From Bifidobacterium sp. UBA6881 (lineage in GTDB: Bacteria > Actinomycetota > Actinomycetes > Actinomycetales > Bifidobacteriaceae), in assembly GCA_002451435.1 (NCBI GenBank), contig DKCF01000082.1, positions 39,639 to 45,767 on the forward strand: a stretch of DNA of 6,129 nucleotides, read 5' to 3'. The notes beneath the pieces were generated by a model, which did no database searches, was not told the DNA's origin, and saw nothing but the letters and a program-made list of their open reading frames with translations. Both the position numbers and the translations under genes were made by a program. Below, piece by piece: positions 1 through 6,129 of this stretch (the first letter of the stretch is position 1; each line of letters starts with the position of its first letter).

Positions 1-1271
1 CCGCCGAACACGTCGTCCTCCGCCTTGATCCGCTCCGATTGCGGGGAACAGATCTTGCTGAAGGCCCGTTGATTGTCGGCGCTTTCGTCGTTTCGCTCCT
101 GTTGCCGCGTCTGCCCGGTATCCACTGTGTTCCATTGAATTTTGACGGCGTGGACGGATTTCCGTGGATTCCACACGTCGCCGGAGCCCACGTCGTTGAG
201 CAGCGCGAGACGGTGGTTCACCCGGAACACGAGTTCGCAGGTGGCGTCCACGTTTTTCACAGAGACATAGCCGGCATCCGCCATGTCGGGCGAGTCGATG
301 CACAGGTAGTTCTCGGCGTTCTGCGCCCATGCGGCATGCACCCTGCCTTGGACCGAGACGGGACGGACGGTTTCTCCGCTGCCTGCATGGGGCAGGTCCG
401 CGACGCTTCCGGTGGCGAGGTCCACCGTCGACAGGCCGTGCGGCGTGGCGGCCGCGACCCATCCTCGCTGCAGTCCGTCGACGGGCGCGTCCTGCAAGGT
501 GATTATGCCGCGGACTCCGATATGCGCGCCGCCGCCCGGCCATCGCACCGTGCCGTTCGCCGCGATGACGGGGACACCGCCGATGACGGTGAATGATTCG
601 ACGTTTTCCTTCATATCGAACATGGCTGTCTGCGCGACGCGCCTTTTCGACATGTCGAGTTCGAGCACGGCGCCGTCCGACGGACGGTATCCGTAAACGG
701 TTCCGTCGTCGGTCACCACGATCCGGCCTCCGGTGCCGAGCCTCATCTTCGGAGCATCGGACGTTGGGGCGACGGCGCCCACGTCTTTCGCGGAGCCCGC
801 CCACACGTCGCCATTGGCCGTGTTGATGAACGCGACCGTATCGCCGCCGATCAGCGTCCGCATGCCGGACGTGATGGCGGTTTCGCCGGTCGTGCTGACG
901 GTGGATGCCGCGATGCCGCTCGCCTTCGTGGCCTCCGCGAGCACGGTGTCGCCTTCGTGCTGGACGATGTCGAACCGCGCCGACGAGGAGGCCACGCCGG
1001 CATCGGCGTCGTTGTTGCGTACGTTGAACCGCGCGGCCTTGCGATGGCTCAGCGAAGTGACCCACACCGTGCCGTCGTCGAGCTGGACGTGCCTCTGCGT
1101 CACCGAGCCGACGATGATCGCGCCGGCAACGATGCCGAGCAGCAGCGCCAGCGCGACGATCGGCGTCGTCCACGCGCCGCGCGGGGGCGGCGGACGTCGG
1201 CGCAGCGCCTTCCTCCGCCTGTGCCTTGACGGGCGTTCGGAACGTTCATGGGGGAAAGGTGCGATGTTCAT
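1..1271 (-). CDS. Signal-anchored extracellular beta-propeller-like protein, Fn3-family (PFNA cluster) candidate, 3' end cut by window
   Basis: The first 423 codons of a larger gene are open with no stop to the window edge. Residues 1-34 are strongly basic (RHRRRK, RRRPPPP). A hydrophobic segment at about 35-57 (TPIVALALLLGIVAGAIIVG) follows, with no clear cleavage site. This predicts a signal anchor with the rest outside the cell. Residues 61-330 contain short beta-rich units around a turn of the type (D/N)G(T/D)V: DGTVW at 66, NGDVW at 153, DGTVY at 189, NGTVR at 239. This looks like a PQQ/WD-like propeller. Cys324 and Cys345 could form a disulfide. The last visible residues (AEDDVFG) resemble the opening of an Ig-like repeat, but the window ends there. 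In bifidobacteria the gene after pkb2 encodes an Fn3-domain surface protein. The order and topology fit, but no Fn3 domain lies inside the visible part. The start at 1271 has AGGA three bases upstream and keeps the frame leading into the membrane segment; the ATG at 1249 is in another frame. The gene begins 36 bases after the kinase stop, so co-transcription is likely. Its ligand is unknown. Confidence 0.82.
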   Translation of the reverse strand, partial: MNIAPFPHERSERPSRHRRRKALRRRPPPPRGAWTTPIVALALLLGIVAGAIIVGSVTQRHVQLDDGTVWVTSLSHRKAARFNVRNNDADAGVASSSARFDIVQHEGDTVLAEATKASGIAASTVSTTGETAITSGMRTLIGGDTVAFINTANGDVWAGSAKDVGAVAPTSDAPKMRLGTGGRIVVTDDGTVYGYRPSDGAVLELDMSKRRVAQTAMFDMKENVESFTVIGGVPVIAANGTVRWPGGGAHIGVRGIITLQDAPVDGLQRGWVAAATPHGLSTVDLATGSVADLPHAGSGETVRPVSVQGRVHAAWAQNAENYLCIDSPDMADAGYVSVKNVDATCELVFRVNHRLALLNDVGSGDVWNPRKSVHAVKIQWNTVDTGQTRQQERNDESADNQRAFSKICSPQSERIKAEDDVFG

Positions 1272-1274
1272 AGG

Positions 1275-1278
1275 TCCT
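1275..1278 (-). promoter_or_regulatory. Ribosome binding site for the surface-protein gene
   Basis: On the minus strand AGGA lies three bases before the ATG at 1271, within GCAGGACCT. It is short and close to the start, but it is the only Shine-Dalgarno-like match in the 36-base gap after the kinase stop. It supports 1271 over the out-of-frame ATG at 1249. Confidence 0.45.
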
Positions 1279-1307
1279 GCCGATCTCTGTCGTGTGGTGG
1301 TCGCCGC

Positions 1308-2738
1308 CTACGGTTTCGCCACGCAGGCGATGGAAGGTGTGTCCGACATCCGCCGGTTCTCCCGGACCAGACTCACCTGGATGCAGGTCCGTGGCCCGTC
1401 GGCCGCGTCGACCCGGATGCTCTCGGAACGGACGATGGCTCCCCGCGCCTCCCGATCCACGCCGTCGTCGCCGACCGGCGACCAAACGTAGGAATCACCG
1501 TCTTCGGGATCGGGATTCGTCCATGTGAACGTCACGCTGTCGCCGTCCGGCGAATACCGGCCCGACAGATCCTCCACTTCCGGCACCCGGCCGGATGCGA
1601 TCGGGTCGTCTTCCGGAACATGCGGCATATCCGAATCGCGGGCGGTGCCAAAGCCCGTCCTCACGCCGCCATCCATGGAGACCGAATCCGATTTCGGTAC
1701 GACCACGCAAGTGAACGCCAGCGCCGTACCGGCCAGCATCGTGGCCGCGACAGCCACAGGAACGATCCGGTATTTCCGTCTGGCCGGCTGCGACGCCGAA
1801 GAAGACGCGCCCAGCCGCCGCGGTCGCATGATCGTCCGCGGATACGGCGGCTCGCCGGCGACGACGGTCGGATCGGCCCTCCCATACAGTTCGTATTGCG
1901 CGCGCTGCATGGCCCTGGCGAATTCCAATGCGGAATAGTACCGATGCTCGGCGTCCTTGCTCAACGCCTTGCGCAGAATCGCGCATATCGTCTCGGGAAC
2001 GTCGGGCCTGCCGAGTTCCGGCAATGGTCGCTTGACGATGAGGCGCCCCAACGCGTTCCGCCGGGCTCCGGCATCCAGACCGGCCAGCTCCCGCCCGTAT
2101 CCGTGTTCGTACGGGGATGCGCCGGACAGCATGGCGAACAGCGTCGCCCCCAGCGAATAGACATCGGTGGAATCGTCGCCGTCGCTGCGATGCGACAGTA
2201 CCTCGGGCGCGGCCCACGGCACCGAATATTCCGATCGTCTGCCTGCGTAGAGGTTCTTCGCGATGCCGAAATCGGAAAGCATCGGCGTGCCCTCGGTACT
2301 GAACAGGATGTTCGCCGGTTTGACGTCGCGGTGGATGATGCCCTTCCGGTGCGCGCTCGCCAACGCGCTCGCCAATGCGATGCCGATGGACAGCGTCCGG
2401 TCCGGATCGAAGGTGCCCGTCCGCAGCATCCGGCCGCAACTGCCACCCTCCACATACGCGAACACCGTGTATCCATGCCCCGAATCGGTGACGCCGGCAT
2501 CATACACGGGAACGATGTTCGGATGTCCGGAAAGCCGTCTCATGAACAACGCCTCACGGTGGCGCCGGCCGTCGCGTCCCGTCGGATCGACCGGAGTTCG
2601 GCTCACTTTGACGGCCGCCATCCTCGACATGGCCGGCTGCATGTACAGATACACGTGCGCCTCCGACCCGTCCCCCAACTTGCGGACGAACACATATCCG
2701 GGGATTTCAGGGGGTCTTGGCTCCTGGGGAATCGTCAT
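1308..2738 (-). CDS. pkb2: Membrane-anchored Ser/Thr protein kinase with extracellular Fn3-like domain (Pkb2-like)
   Basis: This is a 476-residue eukaryotic-type (Hanks) protein kinase that transfers phosphate from ATP to Ser/Thr of partner proteins. The kinase domain covers about 15-275. It has a glycine loop LGDGSEAHV at 21-29, with the third Gly replaced by Ala27. It also has Lys44 (AAVKV), alpha-C Glu62, catalytic HRDVKPANIL at 136-145, DFG at 156-158 and APE at 177-179. A Ser/Arg-rich juxtamembrane linker leads to one membrane span at about 325-347 (IVPVAVAATMLAGTALAFTC). The outer 348-476 segment carries an acidic spacer and a beta-rich domain (VTFTWTNPDPEDGDSYVW) with Cys452 and Cys472. 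I read it as Fn3-like; it is not PASTA. An in-frame ATG at 2774 would add 12 residues. I prefer 2738 because the extension uses codons rare here (AGG, GGA, AGT, AGA, TCA) and a purine-rich GAAGAAGAGAGA ends seven bases before 2738. The surface-protein gene follows after 36 bases. The name pkb2 rests on this gene order and on the kinase/TM layout, so treat it as provisional. Kinase function is near certain; its signal and substrates are not visible. Confidence 0.9.
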   Translation of the reverse strand: MTIPQEPRPPEIPGYVFVRKLGDGSEAHVYLYMQPAMSRMAAVKVSRTPVDPTGRDGRRHREALFMRRLSGHPNIVPVYDAGVTDSGHGYTVFAYVEGGSCGRMLRTGTFDPDRTLSIGIALASALASAHRKGIIHRDVKPANILFSTEGTPMLSDFGIAKNLYAGRRSEYSVPWAAPEVLSHRSDGDDSTDVYSLGATLFAMLSGASPYEHGYGRELAGLDAGARRNALGRLIVKRPLPELGRPDVPETICAILRKALSKDAEHRYYSALEFARAMQRAQYELYGRADPTVVAGEPPYPRTIMRPRRLGASSSASQPARRKYRIVPVAVAATMLAGTALAFTCVVVPKSDSVSMDGGVRTGFGTARDSDMPHVPEDDPIASGRVPEVEDLSGRYSPDGDSVTFTWTNPDPEDGDSYVWSPVGDDGVDREARGAIVRSESIRVDAADGPRTCIQVSLVRENRRMSDTPSIACVAKP

Positions 2739-2745
2739 TGAACCG

Positions 2746-2757
2746 TCTCTCTTCTTC
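2746..2757 (-). promoter_or_regulatory. Candidate ribosome binding site deciding the kinase start at 2738
   Basis: The minus strand reads GAAGAAGAGAGA, ending seven bases before the ATG at 2738. It is a purine-rich but imperfect Shine-Dalgarno match. The ATG at 2774 has no usable ribosome site at normal spacing and would need leaderless initiation. Confidence 0.4.
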
Positions 2758-2779
2758 GCGACACTTCCCCTCATCCTAG

Positions 2780-2785
2780 ACCATA
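2780..2785 (-). promoter_or_regulatory. Candidate -10 box for the kinase operon
   Basis: The minus strand has TATGGT, a match to the actinobacterial TAnnnT form. It ends five bases before the ATG at 2774. Transcription would begin at about 2774, giving either a leaderless message from 2774 or a leader of about 36 bases to the ATG at 2738. I see no convincing -35 hexamer upstream. This is inferred from position and consensus only. Confidence 0.35.
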
Positions 2786-2891
2786 AGCCACCCTAAAGCG
2801 AACATTGCGGAAAGGGGCATGAACGGTGGTGCGAAATGTGCAGTTCACAGGTGGGCTCGGCATGGCGCGGATGCGATGAGCGCCGGTCGGG

Positions 2892-2897
2892 TAAGCT
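2892..2897 (+). promoter_or_regulatory. Candidate -10 box for the AdnA-like gene
   Basis: TAAGCT fits TAnnnT and ends eight bases before the ATG at 2906. Transcription would begin at or within a base or two of that ATG, giving a leaderless or nearly leaderless message. No good Shine-Dalgarno sequence precedes 2906, which agrees with that reading. No clear -35 hexamer is visible at the expected distance. Confidence 0.35.
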
Positions 2898-2905
2898 GGG
2901 AAACC

Positions 2906-5900
2906 ATGATGGATGTGGATGATTTCGCGCAGGCCACGCTGGTGGCGGGCGCCCCCCGCAGCGGCAAGACCGAATTCGCGCTGCGTATGCTGATCGCCGC
3001 GATGAAGCGGCACGGAGACGCCTCGGCGGTGATGACGGTTTCCGGCAGGCAGGTCGCCGATGCACTGGGAGACCGGGTGATCCACGAATTGTCGGCGGTG
3101 TCGCAGGCCCGCCCGGTCACCACGCTTCCCGCGGTCGCGTTCCGCATCATGACCGCCGTGCGCTCGCGCGCCGGCCTGGCGTTGCCGAAACTGCTCAATG
3201 GCGCCGAACAGGACATGGTCATCAGGCGGATGCTCACGGCTCATGCGGAACATGGCGAACGCGGCGACGAATGCGCCACCTGCAAGCTGCTGCGCGCGTA
3301 TTTCGCCGTGGCCGACTGGTCGGGAATGGCGGTGGATGACGCCAACGACGCCTTCGCCAACCAGCTGCGCGACATGCTCGCGCGCATGAACGAAATCGGC
3401 GCGAAGCCGGAATCGGAGGACGCGCTGATCATACGCATGGCAAGCCAAGGCGAGATCGACGAGCGCCGTGAACGGCTGCGCGTCCAATGGCGTCTGGCGT
3501 TCGCGCTCCGCGGAGAATACCGGCATGCCATAGAACAGGCATACCCAGGCCAATACCGTCTGGACGCCTCGCAGCTGATGGTCGACGCCACATCGGCGGT
3601 CGCTCAGGCCATGGAAGACGATCTGCCCGAACTGCTGATCGTCGACGATTTCCAGGACGCCACGCTCGCCGGATTCGATTTCCTCGACGCATTGCACCGC
3701 CGCGGCGTGCGCCTGCTGCTGGTGGGCAACCCCGACGAATCCGTGCAGACGTTCCGCGGATCATATCCGGAATACCTGTTCGAAGCGGCGAAAACACGCA
3801 TGGGGGCGCGGCTGGAACGCCTCGAACCGGACGCCGTGCGGCCGGTCGACTACCGCACGCTGCTCGCCGCGCGCGTCAGCCTTTCCATCGCCAGCGTCGA
3901 ACAATCCGACGAGGCGCTGCCGGACCGGCCGGGGAAAATGCCGAAGATCGCGGGCGCATGGCCGCTCGGACGATTGCCGGAATCGGACGGGCTGCCCGAC
4001 GACGGCAGCGTGGAGACCGCGCTGTACCGTTCGGCGGCCGAAGAACTCGACGACGTGGTGTGGAAGATCAAAACCGAGCATCTGCGCAATCGCCGCGAGT
4101 GGAACGACATCGCGCTGATCGCGCATGACAACGCCACCGTGCGCGCCTTCGGCGAACGATTGCGCTCCGACGGCGTGCCGGTACGCTATTCCAGCGTGAC
4201 CCGGCCGCTGAAGGACGAACCGTTCGTGCAGGGATTGTTCGCGCTGATCGAATTGGCCGCATTGAAGGAACGGACGATCACGGCTTCCTCGATGGGCCTG
4301 CGCGCGGCCGGCGAATACATTCGTTCGCGTGTCGCGTCGATCATGAATTCGCCGCTGGTCACCATCGGCGGCGATCGATGGCATGAGGGGCGTCCCGCGC
4401 GCATCACCGCCGTCGAATCGGCGATGGACGCGCTCGGTGCATTGGCCTCCGTGCTGGAATCCGATGACGAGGCCGGCAAAACGGATGATGCCGCCGAGAC
4501 GAGGAGGCGGGACCATGCCGAATACGCGTTGCTGCCGAAGCTGATCGACGCATGGCACGACTACAAGACCGCGTTCCGAAAGGCGCGCGATTCACGAGAC
4601 GCAAGTCTCGAAACGACGTCGGACGCGACGATCGCGGTGGACGACACGCTCGTCGGGCAATCACCCGACGACGACCCCGCGTTCGGCATCGGCGCGATGT
4701 ACATCCTGCTGTTGGAAGGCGACACGTCCGGAGTGCTCGACGCCATCGCCGCGGTGCTGGGCCCAGACCCCCAGGCCAAGGCGTTCGGGAATTTGTGGAA
4801 GATGGTCGACGCGACCATCGACAACGAACGCGGTCTGGCCTCCCGCGAACCGCAATACGTGCTCGACTGCGCGTGGCGCGCCTGCGGCAAGGCCGAGGTC
4901 TGGCAGCGCGTCGCTCTGGAACATTCCGCGGCGGGACGCGCGGCCAACGACCGTCTCGATGCCGCGATGCGGCTGTTCAGCTACGCGTCGGGCGGCGAGA
5001 CGGAAGGCGTGATGGCCGCGCGCACCATCGGCACGTTCATCGAACAGGTGCGCTCGCTCGCCATCGAGGCCGATTCGCTGGCCCGCACCGCTCCGATCGA
5101 CCAGGCGGTGACGCTTGCCACGCCGGCGGGCGCGGCCGGGAGACATTGGCGGATCGTGTTCCTACCGTCCTTGCAACAAGGGCAATGGCCGAACCTCACG
5201 CCGCGCAACACCCTGTTCGGCGGCGAGGAGTTGGCCGACGTGATGCTGCACGGCGAGCTCCGCGACGACATCGTCACCTCCTCGGGCCGGCAGGACGCGC
5301 AGATGGCCGCGGTGCTCGCCTCCGAGCAGAAAAGCTTCCTGGTGGCCCTGACCCGTGCCGACGAGCGTCTCGTGCTGAGCTCGGTGTTCAACGACGACAA
5401 CGTGCCATCGGATTTCCTGTACGGCTACGTTCCGGAACGATTCGACAGGGAACGCGACGCCGATGCGCGCACGCGCGCATACGCCGAAGTCGGGCGGTCG
5501 GACGTCTTCGCCGGCCTTGACGCCGACCCGCGGGGATTGGTGGCCGCCGCGCGCAGCGTGCTCGCCACGGCGCCCGAAGGCTCGCCTCAGGCACGGGACG
5601 CCGCGGCGGCGCTGGCCTTGCTGGCCAATCGCGGCGTCGCGGCCGCGGACCCCGATAACTGGCCGTTCACCGACGCGGCTTCCAGCGGCATCGAGTCCGA
5701 GGCGGATTCCGATCGCGCCGAATCCGAGGCTTCGTCCGATGGCGCGGATTCCGGAGATGCCGCGGCCGCCGTCTCCCGACCCGCGGCCGCGGAACGTCCG
5801 GCACCATCCGCACGCCCCGCGTCATCCGAGAGGACCTCGGACGCGAGAAGCTCCGACGTGGTCACCCTATCCCCGTCGGCGGTGGACAACCTGTGGGCGT

Positions 5901-6129
5901 GCCCGGTGTGCTGGATGCTCGAAAACCGGTTTGCCGGACCCCGCGTTGGCAGCGCGGCCACGAACTTCGGATCGATCATCCACGCCGTGGCGCAGAAGGC
6001 CACCGAGGCGAAACTCGATCTGCCGCGGAACCATACCGCGCCGAGCGACGAGGAGAACATCGAGGCGATCACGCAATGGATGACCGCCGAATACCGGCGG
6101 ATGCGCGGCGATCTGAACGCCATCGGCGA
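2906..6129 (+). CDS. AdnA-like DNA motor-nuclease (UvrD/RecB-type helicase-like domain plus PD-(D/E)XK nuclease), 3' end cut by window
   Basis: 1074 codons are open to the window edge. The motor half has Walker A GAPRSGKT at 15-22 and motif II LLIVDDFQD at 243-251, with Asp248 where active helicases have Glu. Motif III is VGNPDESVQTFRG at 273-285 (usual form GDxxQS...FRG). VDYRT at 314-318 is motif IV-like. Motif V is TPAGAAGRHW followed by FLPSLQQGQWPN, at about 739-763. Motif VI is FLVALTRA at 811-818, with Arg817 kept. A Ser/Ala/Asp/Arg-rich linker covers 921-985. The start of a RecB-type nuclease follows at 987: LSPSAVDNLWACPVCW, then FGSIIHAVAQ at 1021-1030. The catalytic Asp/Glu/Lys lie past the edge. 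In mycobacteria AdnA pairs with AdnB, encoded directly downstream, to resect double-strand breaks, and AdnB does most of the ATP-driven work. The worn motifs and DD form of motif II favour AdnA over AdnB or UvrD. I chose ATG 2906 because the motor begins about 13 residues later and a -10 box lies just upstream. ATG 2909 and in-frame ATGs at 2876 and 2819 are alternatives. Confidence 0.88.
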   Translation, partial: MMDVDDFAQATLVAGAPRSGKTEFALRMLIAAMKRHGDASAVMTVSGRQVADALGDRVIHELSAVSQARPVTTLPAVAFRIMTAVRSRAGLALPKLLNGAEQDMVIRRMLTAHAEHGERGDECATCKLLRAYFAVADWSGMAVDDANDAFANQLRDMLARMNEIGAKPESEDALIIRMASQGEIDERRERLRVQWRLAFALRGEYRHAIEQAYPGQYRLDASQLMVDATSAVAQAMEDDLPELLIVDDFQDATLAGFDFLDALHRRGVRLLLVGNPDESVQTFRGSYPEYLFEAAKTRMGARLERLEPDAVRPVDYRTLLAARVSLSIASVEQSDEALPDRPGKMPKIAGAWPLGRLPESDGLPDDGSVETALYRSAAEELDDVVWKIKTEHLRNRREWNDIALIAHDNATVRAFGERLRSDGVPVRYSSVTRPLKDEPFVQGLFALIELAALKERTITASSMGLRAAGEYIRSRVASIMNSPLVTIGGDRWHEGRPARITAVESAMDALGALASVLESDDEAGKTDDAAETRRRDHAEYALLPKLIDAWHDYKTAFRKARDSRDASLETTSDATIAVDDTLVGQSPDDDPAFGIGAMYILLLEGDTSGVLDAIAAVLGPDPQAKAFGNLWKMVDATIDNERGLASREPQYVLDCAWRACGKAEVWQRVALEHSAAGRAANDRLDAAMRLFSYASGGETEGVMAARTIGTFIEQVRSLAIEADSLARTAPIDQAVTLATPAGAAGRHWRIVFLPSLQQGQWPNLTPRNTLFGGEELADVMLHGELRDDIVTSSGRQDAQMAAVLASEQKSFLVALTRADERLVLSSVFNDDNVPSDFLYGYVPERFDRERDADARTRAYAEVGRSDVFAGLDADPRGLVAAARSVLATAPEGSPQARDAAAALALLANRGVAAADPDNWPFTDAASSGIESEADSDRAESEASSDGADSGDAAAAVSRPAAAERPAPSARPASSERTSDARSSDVVTLSPSAVDNLWACPVCWMLENRFAGPRVGSAATNFGSIIHAVAQKATEAKLDLPRNHTAPSDEENIEAITQWMTAEYRRMRGDLNAIG

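Larger units (their letters stand above)
2739..2905. promoter_or_regulatory. Divergent intergenic region between kinase operon and AdnA-like gene
   Basis: These 167 bases separate the two oppositely directed start codons. The region must hold both promoters unless one lies inside a gene. A candidate -10 box is present for each direction, about 110 bases apart. In-frame ATGs at 2819 and 2876 could extend the rightward gene, but the peptide they would add (MNGGAKCAVHRWARHG and onward) has no family character. No terminator-like hairpin with a T run and no convincing operator palindrome was found. Confidence 0.6.

Noticed and set aside
39..596. Open frame of 185 codons on the plus strand
   Set aside because: It is antisense to the surface-protein gene, which has a coherent start, membrane anchor and repeat pattern. 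The plus-strand product shows no domain character.
1272..1307. Possible terminator or attenuator between kinase and surface-protein genes
   Set aside because: The gap is 36 bases with no stable hairpin followed by a T run. Co-transcription is the simpler reading.
1248..2741. Open frame of 497 codons on the plus strand opposite the whole kinase gene
   Set aside because: The translation is Arg/His/Gly-rich without recognisable motifs, and it lies exactly antisense to a gene with clear kinase motifs. Long antisense frames are expected in DNA with strong GC bias at third codon positions.
2837..2849. TGTG-CAGTT-CACA inverted repeat in the divergent region, a possible operator
   Set aside because: The arms are only four bases and do not extend, so it could easily occur by chance. 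It is not next to either candidate -10 box.
2819..2905. Possible 29-residue N-terminal extension of the AdnA-like protein from ATG 2819, preceded by GGAAAGGGG
   Set aside because: The frame is open and the purine run is tempting, but it sits too close to the ATG. The extension has no family-like sequence, and a -10 box lies inside it just before ATG 2906.
2771..3697. Open frame of 308 codons on the minus strand ending at the divergent promoter region
   Set aside because: It is antisense to the AdnA-like motor domain, including its Walker A motif. Its product is composed of His/Arg/Gly-rich sequence typical of a shadow frame.
4552..5520. Open frame of 322 codons on the plus strand
   Set aside because: It is a different frame inside the AdnA-like gene and very rich in Arg, with no motif. 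The main frame has helicase motifs V and VI in the same DNA.

Overview
The window is high-GC, gene-dense bacterial DNA that looks actinobacterial, most likely Bifidobacterium. Two things suggest this. An AdnA-type motor-nuclease sits on one strand. A membrane-anchored Ser/Thr kinase followed closely by an extracellular repeat protein sits on the other, which resembles the bifidobacterial Pkb2/Fn3 (PFNA) cluster. The genus is inferred from gene content, not from any marker gene.

Layout. Positions 1-1271 (minus) hold the first 423 codons of a signal-anchored surface protein that runs off the left edge. Its extracellular part shows beta-propeller-like repeats. Positions 1308-2738 (minus) hold a complete membrane Ser/Thr protein kinase. 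Its parts are an N-terminal kinase domain, a basic juxtamembrane linker, one membrane span, and an extracellular domain that looks fibronectin type III-like. Only 36 bases separate the two genes, so they are probably one operon read leftward. Positions 2739-2905 are the shared control region. It holds a candidate -10 box for each direction, both placed so that transcription would start at or near an ATG. From 2906 to the right edge (plus) runs the first 1074 codons of an AdnA-like protein. It has a UvrD/RecB-type motor with worn helicase motifs, an acidic/Ala/Ser-rich linker, and the beginning of a PD-(D/E)XK nuclease domain.

How the parts relate. The kinase and the surface protein plausibly form a transmembrane signalling or envelope-scaffold module, with both outer portions in the cell-wall space. 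The AdnA-like protein is expected to pair with an AdnB partner beyond the right edge and to resect double-strand DNA breaks. The two units are divergent and I see no functional link between them beyond the shared promoter region. No RNA gene, mobile element, CRISPR array or integration scar was seen. The longest other open frames, including one of about 500 codons opposite the kinase, are antisense shadows of GC-rich genes.
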